From: Membranipora membranacea
Taxonomy: Eukaryota > Bryozoa > Gymnolaemata > Cheilostomatida > Membraniporidae
Assembly: GCA_914767715.1 (NCBI GenBank)
Contig: OU612070.1
Span: forward strand, 9,379,501 to 9,443,500
DNA: 64,000 nt
Direction: 5' to 3'
Positions 55,801-64,000 of this stretch are shown one piece after another. Below the pieces are notes generated by a model. The model was given only the letters and a program-made list of their open reading frames with translations, was not told where the DNA came from and did not search any database. How positions within the stretch are numbered: position 1 is the first letter of the stretch; every line of letters begins with the position of its first letter. The position numbers and the translations under genes are program-made.

Positions 55801-58800
55801 CCTAAGTGGACTGTTATATCGCTTCGTTTAGCAAAATTAAAAGCAGTTTATGCATTTACTCACCCTCACTTTACAAACACCCGTCGCATGTAGCCAAGAC
55901 TAGCGATAGCTAATATAAAGACACCCCAAACAGTCTTACTCTAGCTTACATTTACTCCTACTGCCAGTTAAAAACTTGCATCACACAGGATGACTGCAAT
56001 GCTCCAAATAGTCTATTACACTTCATCTATTGTTTTAAAACAGGGAACCTTCAATAAATTGATTATCTTGTTTTCATGCTTTCTGTAAAAAGGTTTTCAT
56101 TTTGTGCTCATACTTGTAAGTGAAGTATTCAGCCTCAGCTAGCTCACTCTTAATTCCCAGTCTAATCTCATCACCAGATTTCAGCACCTCTGTAGCACCA
56201 GCACTAAGCACCACATCATTGAGGTACACACGATTCACAGCCTGTCAAATAATAATAATACAAGGCTGCCCATTAAATAGCCAAAAATTCTGTACATATT
56301 GCATTTGAAAATTCTAGTTCCTAATCTAAATCTAAGTTCTGAAAACTATGGGGTCATCATATACCATTTGAAACATTCAAAAAGCTATTTAAACTAGTAG
56401 GTTCCTACAAAGATCAGAAACTCCGATAAGGTTGAAGAAAAAATTTTTGGGCCTAACTCAGAAACACTGACAAAATGTTTATTATTTAGGCTAAAGGGTA
56501 TGGAACTTTCTGCGTTGTGATTGTGCGCTGTGTTGTCCTTGTCATATTAGGCGTGTAGTGTTGGTACCTAATTCCAAACGTGACTTTGATATCAGATAAC
56601 GTTGGATATCTAAATCTGTTGTTTGCACACTTTTCAACAAAATGGAGACAACATACCATACCAAAGATTATAATTACTCATTGACAATACCAATGGCTCA
56701 ACAAATTCAACTGAAGTGAAATGGGTAGTATTATATACTACATGGACAACTCTGAAACTCACATTTAATTGTCCCCTTGTAACCAATTTGTGTAGAATTA
56801 TAACAATGTAGGCTTATAGAGAATTTGACATTATATTTTTGAATTTGACATTATATTATTTTACACCACTATTTTACATTCACAGTTATATGCAAACATA
56901 ACTTGATGGAGACTCAATTTTCACAATATGGATACAGAGACAAAATATACACTATGATTGATTGTTGATAAGTAAACCCTCTTTACAATGATGACAGGCC
57001 CTTGTTCTTTTATTATTTGAGATGATTGTGGCTATATAACCCAGATAAACAAAAATATTCTATACTGTCTCCAAAACATTGATAGGTGATCGACTGATGA
57101 ATTGGGGTCTCCATGAGATCCTTTCAAGTTTAGTCTGCTTATTCATTCAAAGAGGGGTTGTGTCAGGAATTTGTCAAACTATATAACTATGACTATTCAT
57201 GTCAGATTTGATGCACTGCAAGCAAAGATTTTAAATACTGCAAGTCATTGATGCTGATTATAAATAGTCATTGCTGCAAGTCCCTATATTTGCTTACAAA
57301 GTCATGCTTTGATTTGATTACATAAAAAATTCACTGCTGTCATTTCAGGTGATAGCTGATTATTTACCTTCAAATCATGTAGCTGATAGTACCCTTCCTC
57401 AGATTTAGTTATCGAGGCGTGTTTTCTTGAAATTGCCACACTCATAAGACATACCGCATTTTCTTGATGCCTACCAAGAATACACTGTAAGAATAACAAA
57501 ATGAAATTCATTAACAAAAAAGGATATAAATAAATGAGCGAGCACTGAAGTGCCCTTGCATCAGTCAAGGCGTAATATAGGCCCAGTTCTACAGTATGTT
57601 GCAAGTTACATGTATATTGTAAAAAGCCAGCATGAGTGACACATTTTAATACTCTCTGGGTTGCTAACAGTTGCTTGTACAGCCATTAGGTCAAGTGTTG
57701 AGGGAGAGAAAAATTAAAGTAGAAGACACCCGACTGTCTCAGTTGTCTCACTCATCCCCAGATCCTCTATATTCTCAGACTTTAAAGTCATATATGGTTG
57801 GTGCATGAGTGAGTGAGGAGTGAGTAAACTATTCTATTGCTGCCCCGGGCCATTGCACGGCACAAAAAAAGAGAAGACAGCTCAAGTCCAGGGAATCTGT
57901 GGTGTCAGCCAATGGTCAGCTCTCAGGGAGTTGTATGCATGTTCGGGTGTCACACAGGGCTCTATCCTGGGAACACTCATCTTTTTAGTCTACATTATCG
58001 ATAGCACTCAGATTGTAGGCTGTATGCAGAGGATACACTTCTCTCAGCTGACACCATGGATGATCTAGCCAGGTTACAACAGGATGTAAATGCCATACAC
58101 GATTGGTCAAAACAATGGGGCATGTCCTTTAACAGTAAAAAGTGTGTGTACATGTAGATTGGGCTGAAGTCCCCCCCCCCAAATAAACTTCACTATAGGA
58201 GTGGATCAAATACCTACATCAGACTGTATGACTAATCTAATATCTTGGTGCACATTTCCTATCCGATATCAAATGGACTACGCATAAATATCGAAGATGA
58301 TTACCGCTAAAGCTAACCGCTCCCTAGGAGTGCTACGTAGGAGCCTCAAGTCAATCAATGGCGCACCATCTAAGACCAAAACAACTGCTTATAAAACATC
58401 TGTAAGGCCTATGCTTGAATATGCGTTTCAGGTGTGGTCACCTCATAACATTGGTCTTGTGAATACTATATGTTAGGTACAGCAGTACAATTACATACAT
58501 ACATGATTACATTTTATCTGTCTTACTCTTAGTTACGTTACCGTTAGTCAGTGTCTACTACCCTACTACTCTCTTCTCTACTACTAGTAGGCCCAAGTCA
58601 TCAACAACAAATGCAGGAGGCCCACAAGCCAAGGATTAATTAAGGCCCCTCGCACAAACTAGTAAAGTAAAGGACATAGTTATAGTAAGTAAGTAGTAGA
58701 TTCATAGGTAACCTGAAGGGCCGTGGTACGAGTGTGACCGAAGCCAGGAATCAGCTAGAAATTGGGTCGCTGGAAGAAAGGCGGAAAAATCATCGGCTGT

Positions 58801-59278
58801 GTCTGCTCACCAGAGTTCTTCAGAACGAGAACCAACACCATGCTCTCTCTAAAGCATACGATGAAATCACCGAAGACAGGGAAAACGCTACAATGACCAC
58901 CAGAGCAGCCGCCAGAGGTGAACCTAACTCTGTGGCCACAAACAAAAGTGTTTACCACGCCAGTTTCCTGCCTCGGACAATCCGTGAGATGAGAGGTCAG
59001 AAAACCGCCAAACCCTAAACAGCGCCATGCTGTTAAAACCACATTCCCTGGTCTAAACCCTGGTCCTAACATTTAGAGGCATCCCTAAACCGATTTCTTC
59101 GACAAATCAATAGGATGTGCTACCTCATCTGAGGTAAGGAAACTGAGGTAAGGAAATGTCATATATTTATATATATATATTATTAATTAAATAAAAAGAA
59201 TCCTACCTCTTTTACTCCAATTCTGACACCACCAGACGGTTTTCTCTTGCATTTATAATCCACCAATTCAAGAGCCAT
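51928..59278 (-). CDS. RNF8: RNF8-like E3 ubiquitin ligase (FHA, coiled coil, RING) with long Pro/Asn-rich tail
   Basis: Nine exons: 59278-59207, 57484-57368, 56241-56114, 55678-55423, 54852-54736, 54548-54396, 54013-53849, 53504-53300 and 52841-51928; 708 codons plus TAA, all phases consistent. Residues 1-106 form an FHA phosphothreonine-binding domain (ILGRH, ISRKHASI, NRVYLND). Next comes a Lys/Pro-rich stretch, then about 180 residues of Ala/Glu coiled coil. The RING is C3HC4: CTIC, CSHTFCGFC, CPVC. Just after it, LICSLIDKAVEEMSEE matches the RNF8-type helix. RNF8 is recruited to phosphorylated MDC1 at DNA breaks and builds ubiquitin chains with UBC13. Vertebrate RNF8 (485 aa) ends soon after the RING; here a low-complexity tail follows, ending in seven prolines and NRNTTR. 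Confidence 0.88.
54973..55248. mobile_element. Possible TA-flanked MITE or SINE-like element in an RNF8 intron
   Basis: The left end TACCGTAATACCTCACCTAT and the right end (complement TACTGTATTATAAGTG) share a short terminal repeat, and TA dinucleotides sit at both edges, as in pogo/mariner-type elements. The interior has CCTTATA motifs repeated at both sides (GCGCCTTATA; GGTGCCTTATA), the palindrome CCGCAAATGCGCTATTTGCG (one base from complete), and a tRNA B-box-like GAGTTCAGATCC. The family is not identified. Confidence 0.45.
57845..59018 (+). pseudogene. Decayed non-LTR retrotransposon (LINE) reverse-transcriptase 3' region in RNF8 intron 1
   Basis: Reading across frames on the plus strand gives fragments of a LINE reverse transcriptase: VTQGSILGTLIFLVYI; then a shifted CRLYAEDTLL, where the catalytic YADD-like box is altered; DLARLQQDVNAIHDWSKQWG; MSFNSKKC; and the thumb-like KANRSLGVLRRSLKSI and SVRPMLEYAFQVWSPH. 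After about 260 divergent bases, 58,734-59,018 resembles the C-terminal tail (IGSLEERRKNHRLCLL, TRAAARGEPNSVA, ASFLPRTIREM). Stops and shifts show it is dead. The pattern fits Jockey/CR1-like families; the clade is not resolved. An AT-rich tail follows. Confidence 0.8.
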
Positions 59279-59483
59279 AACTTTTTGTCACACACTTTGC
59301 ATTGTCACAGACGTGAGTTGGTGAAGGGGACATAAAAAGCATAATTACTGCATATTGTAAGGATACAGTTGCAATTATTTTGTTTCCATTATACCGCCTG
59401 TGCAAAACGTCACTATTTCGCAGAAACTGATGACGCTGTTGGGCACATGTTGGGTTGGCACATGCGCATTCGTGTTTCTCCAT
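59279..59483. promoter_or_regulatory. Putative bidirectional promoter between RNF8 and FAU
   Basis: About 205 bases separate the RNF8 ATG (minus strand) from the TOP-like FAU exon (plus strand). The interval holds ATGCGCAT at about 59,462-59,469, similar to the NRF-1 core; two TGACG half-sites (around 59,406 and 59,431); and no obvious TATA box close to either start. Head-to-head spacing this short usually means a shared promoter. It is inferred from geometry. Confidence 0.5.
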
Positions 59484-59512
59484 CCTTTTCCTGCGCCATA
59501 TTCAGTTGAAAA
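59484..59512 (+). other. FAU: Likely 5' non-coding exon of FAU with TOP-like start
   Basis: CCTTTTCCTGCGCC starts at 59,484 and the strong donor AAAA|GTAAGT lies at 59,512/59,513. The matching acceptor is TTATAG|ACGAATC-ATG at 60,113. A short leader (about 36 nt spliced) beginning in C and pyrimidines is the usual form of ribosomal-protein mRNAs under TOP translational control. The exact start site is inferred. Confidence 0.55.
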
Positions 59513-60120
59513 GTAAGTGAATGATCTATTTCAGAATATTCTTGCTATGGTGTGATACTAGTTGACCTAAAAACTGTGCCCACTTGTAAAACCTATAACC
59601 TTAACTCTCCGGTTAGCCAGATGTACCCAGTGATGATGAGTAATTCAATGACAGTGAAGAATGTAATGAAAAGGAAGAAGGGCCAATTTTTTTTTGGCTG
59701 ACTTCGTTTTGGGAGTCAACTGACTCCATCAGTACATATTAATTCACTTGACTGAAACCTTGACATAAGGTTAACTAGTAGACAAGTGGTTGGTAAGGTT
59801 GAGAAGCAAATGTGTGGGTATTATTGGACAGGTTGAGATACCAAAACAAGAGGCCTTGATTGATAAACTACTATGAAAAAAATCCAGATTATATTATTAT
59901 TCGTTTCAAAATTGAACCATCATGTTAGTTGATTTTTAAACGCTTATTGCACCACCATGTGCAATGAATGGTGGTGGAATTGCACCGCACCGTGACCATG
60001 ATAAAATACTGATAACTCATTTAGTTCTCGCTAGTAGAAACACTTCAACATGTCTTCCTAATAAAAAGTATATGATAGCTCGTATTAATCAATTAATATT
60101 TCCCGAATTATAGACGAATC

Positions 60121-61284
60121 ATGCAGATTTTCATCAACGGACTCCAAACTCAGGCCCTTGAGGTCACTGACGACCAGACAGTCTTTGCTGTCAAGGAGCT
60201 CCTTGCTGACTCTGAGGGAGTACCCATCGAAGATCAGGTTCTCACCTTCGCTGGTCAGCCTCTTGAGGATGAGGAGACTCTTGCTTCATACGGCATTGCT
60301 GCCCTCTCAACCATCTCTGCTGACATCAGACTTCTCGGAGGTGAGTAGGTTATGTACAAATCCATGGAGAATTTTGATCAAATAATACTGCTTATCCTTA
60401 CATAGTGTTTGTTCATCGGTGCTATGCTTGCAATGGAGCATGATCTTGACATTCTCATATCAATTATTTCCCACTCTGCACATAAGAGAATTACTCACAT
60501 GCCTATTGAAGACCCTAACATTACTCCACACATGTTTTACCAACCCTATGTATAAGCTTAATAATGTGATGTTGTTCTGCTGGGCACTGCACTGCTCACT
60601 GTAGCGTGTGTGTCTCATCCGTTTCATATTTTCTTTTAGGAAAGGTCCACGGATCTCTGGCTCGTGCTGGTAAAGTAAAGGGACAGACCCCAAAAGTAAG
60701 TCGCCTCATAAGTAACTGTTGATAGGATAGGCCTACTTTGCATAATGTTATCGGTTGTTACTCTTTCTAATCGTGCAAGATGACGTCTGATGTTCAATGA
60801 ATTCTGTGACAAACCATCATCATGTATGTACTATGGCAACATTTTTCACACATGTTATGCTGTCAAAACGAAACATGACTGAACCTGGTAATCCCTATGT
60901 CGATGTCAGTCATAACTAAATGCTTATCATCACTACAGTTGCTGAGTGACATGACTTATCATCCTTGTTGTCTGGCTAATGTCAAAGTGCAATATGTAGG
61001 TTATTGAAAGTTATGGCCTACATCTGTCTAACCTTTGTATGAAGGATGAGTTGAATGTGTGATTTGTTATTTGTTGACATCAGATTAGCTGTTGAGTGCA
61101 AACCTATCATTTGATCACCTGCAACCATCATAACAAATTTCTCTGTGGTTTGTAGGTTGAGGCCCAAGAGAAGAAGAAGAAGAAAACTGGTCGTGCCAAA
61201 AGGAGAATGCAATATAACAAGAGATTCGTCAATGTTGTTGCCTCATTTGGAAGACGCAAGGGACCTAACTCCAACGCCCAATAA
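60121..61284 (+). CDS. FAU: FUBI-ribosomal protein S30 fusion (FAU)
   Basis: Exons are 60121-60340, 60640-60695 and 61156-61284 (134 codons plus TAA). Residues 1-74 are the ubiquitin-like FUBI moiety (starts [16 protein letters not shown], ends LLGG). Residues 75-134 are eS30 ([18 protein letters not shown], then [19 protein letters not shown], ending GPNSNAQ). The Gly-Gly/Lys junction is the known processing site that releases eS30 for the 40S subunit. The junction is split by an intron after the first base of the second Gly codon. The start follows an acceptor (TTATAG) seven bases upstream, implying a 5' non-coding exon. I saw no clear C/D snoRNA boxes in either intron. Confidence 0.97.
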
Positions 61285-61376
61285 TCACATGATTGGATGA
61301 GGAGTAGGATTGTTCGCTGACTGAAATGACTGTCTACTTCTGACTTTGTTATTTCACATTTTATGCGAGCTTTTCA

Positions 61377-61382
61377 AATAAA
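61377..61382 (+). terminator. FAU: FAU polyadenylation signal AATAAA
   Basis: A canonical AATAAA lies 93 bases after the TAA of FAU, followed by a GT/T-rich stretch (TCTTTGTGGTTTGATTTT), the expected downstream element. The 3' UTR would be about 110-120 nt, normal for a ribosomal-protein gene. Confidence 0.8.
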
Positions 61383-61399
61383 TTATTTACTCCATCGAA

Positions 61400-64000
61400 T
61401 TCTTTGTGGTTTGATTTTCCATATGCTGATTGTATAGTATCAAGTGCGATTCTGATTTTTTATACCTTCATCAACAGTATATACAAGTCATTTCATATTA
61501 CTGGTCATTTACATATTTCCGCTAGGATAGTGATTTTGGTTCGACTGTATAGTATAGCCCCTGGTTCACAAATAACTGATTAGTTGGATTCCAAGAATTC
61601 CCAACACAAAGATCAATGTGTGGAAACTGGAATTCTAAAAAAAACCCAGCAAACTTGAGACAAGACAACGGTGTGACAAGATATTTTGGGTGCGCAATCA
61701 AAGCTCCCAAATACACCCATGTTTCTACTCGGCTCGCTACATGGCACCCACCTCAATCGCACTGAAATTATAATCATGTAATGTGAAGACCGCATGTTGC
61801 AGGGCTAGGCAGGGCTAGGCGATCCTCTTTTGCAGATTATATCACATAAATAACTTGAACTACCAATTTAGCACATGAAAAATTTGTGGTTTGAGTACAT
61901 CAGTAAGCATAATTGTCACAGTTAATCAAACACCAGTGCAAAAAATGATACTACCCTAGAGAGGTCCAGGATAGTTACAAGCCTGGTAAATTATTTTATT
62001 TTAAAAGGTTGGGTTATTTTTAGACCACATATGGTTCATTTGCTTTCAGAGTCGCTCTCAAGCAAAGACAGAAAGTTACCTGTGATGTGACTAGTGGAAG
62101 TGAGCAAACTTGATCTAGGTTAAATCTGCAAGAGGGTGATTTCTGCTACGATGCAGCCTCTTTTATCCCTACGTTATAGTTCTGTGTGTTTTGTCTATCG
62201 ATCATGTAGTCAATGTTAGCTGGAATTCAGCTAAGAAATTCCTCACATACATGATTATCGTCTTATGTTGCTTCCTTGACGAGAGTTGTTCCAGCTACCA
62301 TCAAGACAGATTTTTTGCACTTGATTGGAGCAGCGGAAATTATTGGTAGCAAACATTTGCTTGCGCCCCTTGCATTGAATGAGCTCTCGCCGCCGCTGGA
62401 AAAAGTTGTTGCTAGCGTTAAGGTATCCTCAAGCTGGCTAAACTAAACTATAATAATAATCTATATTATGATATTTTTGTCAAGCGCATGAACTAATCAG
62501 TACAGAAGGTAGCTTGGCCTCTATTCCGAGTTGCTCTCTTATGCTGTTTTATGTCATTTGAAACTTAGTTCACTGATAGTAACTATGGGCCATCAAAAAC
62601 TTTCTCTAGTTTCCAAACAATACTGTTGAAATATCGGAGTTTTCCCAAATTGCTTGAAAATATCTATCATTCTATACTGTTATATGGGTTGCTCCCTCTT
62701 TTGTCATGGGAACATAACTCCTAATAAAATGTTCAACTAAGAATCCAATTTGACAGTGATCCACTTGTATGGAATGCAAATATCATAGCATATCAAGTCT
62801 ATGAACATACTTCAAAAGGTAATTGCCCATTGCAATGTTGTGATTTGTAAGGATTAGAGGGATGGAACAATCAACCAGCATCTGTACATCAGCTAGTGAA
62901 TGTGCGTTGTAATACTCAAATTGTCTTCACATTCAAAATTAACAAATAAGGAACCAAAGAGCAATGCATAGGTTTGACATATTACAGTTGTATTTCAACA
63001 TGATAATATTTTCATTTATCACCTATAATTTATCCTATTACCAAATGTAACGACGACAAGTATTTACTGCGGATGTATGGTGATTTTCGAGATTATTATT
63101 TGGGGCTATCCGTATGTATGTTTTGGCTTGAGTGACTTCAGTGAGGGAAAAAAGGTTCAAACAATCGGATTTGCAACGGGTCAAGATCTCACATTGTAAA
63201 CTGATAAATGACATTGAACGTGACTCAGTAGTTTGGAGGCCTAGACTATAGCCAGCGAGAGTGATAAACTCTATTCGATCAAATGAAAGCGCATTCATCA
63301 TAATAAAACTAGGATAATCTCAACATCAAAGTTTAAGTTTGCCGTCTGGAACTTCCTAGTGTCTATTGTTTATTTAATTACAAGCAATCTATCATTTTCA
63401 GTTAGGCGTTTTTTCATCGATGTAATCTTATGTGATGGCATTTGATGAATGGCACAACCTGAGCTTACCTGATACGCAAATCCTTTTGATTTTTTGCTGT
63501 TGAGTTGTACAATAAACATTTGTCACAATTAACCTTGTTCCGCTACAGTCCCCTAAGTTAGATAAATAGTTAGATAAATAGTTAGATAAATAATGAACAA
63601 ATAATCAGAAGATGAGGGCTTTTGACTACTGTATGCTAGGGAATTTCTCAACCTACATAAGCTTAGCATGTGCCTCCCCCCCCCCCCCCCCCAAGAGGGC
63701 GCCAATCAAAGGAAACGCAGACTATGCCCATGACATGGATGAGAATGTACTGCAAGCTATGAAACAAAGATGAAACAGTTCAGCGAGGAAAACTACTGAA
63801 AATAATGTGAGATATTATTGAGTCATTGTCAAATTTTTGAGAGAGCCTCATTTATCCGCTCTCATTCTTGGGGGAGGGTGTCAAACTACCGTGCGTGCAT
63901 GATTTTTGCATGGCAAAAATCATTTTTGCTGTACTAAGGTAATGCCAGTATTCACATTTAAATTTTTTTTTCGTGTTCATTTTTATTTATTCATATTTAT
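61400..64000. other. No gene seen downstream of FAU
   Basis: AT-rich. It holds a small 12-base tandem (GTTAGATAAATA, three copies, about 63,558-63,593) and a poly-C run of about 18 at 63,676. ORFs here are short and without motifs. Confidence 0.55.

Noticed and set aside
58755-59072. 105-codon minus-strand ORF
   Set aside because: It is antisense to the LINE tail fragment.
60341-61155. Possible C/D-box snoRNA in FAU introns
   Set aside because: TGATG-like and CTGA-like words are present, but not paired with terminal stems at the right spacing.
63038-63301. 87-codon minus-strand ORF near the right edge
   Set aside because: No recognisable motif, acceptor or partner exon; length is within chance for this much AT-rich sequence.
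1-64000. CRISPR arrays, bacterial operons, rRNA or intact tRNA genes
   Set aside because: The tandem repeats lack spacer structure, the genes are spliced eukaryotic genes, and I saw no rRNA or full cloverleaf.

Overview
The window is nuclear DNA from an invertebrate animal. It is AT-rich and carries intron-split genes with strong GT-AG sites, mostly GTAAGT-like donors. The gene set is metazoan: a giant nesprin-type spectrin-repeat protein with a calponin-homology (CH) pair, a single-exon family-31 glycosyltransferase, an RNF8-type FHA-RING ubiquitin ligase, and the FUBI-ribosomal protein S30 fusion gene (FAU). Abundant small palindromic transposons lie in the introns. I cannot fix the phylum from sequence alone.

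Layout. (1) From the left edge to about 39.9 kb, and perhaps to 47.5 kb, the minus strand carries the 5' part of a nesprin-like gene. I placed 47 consecutive exons between 39,891 and 1. Every splice phase agrees, giving about 2,741 codons with no stop. The gene runs off the left edge, so the rest of the rod and any KASH membrane anchor are outside. CH1 is in exons at 38.9-36.8 kb and CH2 at 35.8-32.8 kb; the helical rod starts at 28.7 kb. Introns are long around the CH exons and mostly 200-900 bases in the rod. Three more candidate first exons (about 42.9, 44.8 and 47.1 kb) end in the same phase as the 39.7 kb one, which suggests several promoters. (2) A complete intronless beta-1,3-galactosyltransferase-type gene sits on the plus strand inside the 6.3-kb nesprin intron at 21.3-27.6 kb. 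(3) From 59,278 leftward on the minus strand is an RNF8 homologue: FHA, coiled coil, RING, then two alternative phase-compatible 3' ends. One is a 303-residue Pro/Asn/Thr-rich tail; the other is three exons with SUMO-interaction-like and AT-hook-like motifs. (4) FAU (plus strand, 59.5-61.4 kb) is head-to-head with RNF8, with about 205 bases between the RNF8 ATG and a TOP-like 5' exon. (5) 61.4-64 kb shows no convincing gene.

The genes do not form a pathway. Nesprins tether nuclei to actin, RNF8 acts in DNA-damage ubiquitin signalling, FAU supplies a ribosomal protein and a ubiquitin-like peptide, and the glycosyltransferase would act in the Golgi. Non-coding space holds several foldback or MITE families (one pair of about 340 bp, one pair of about 200 bp, one 118-bp hairpin with an 8-bp target duplication), a decayed LINE in RNF8 intron 1, a tRNA-like tandem repeat, and simple-sequence arrays.
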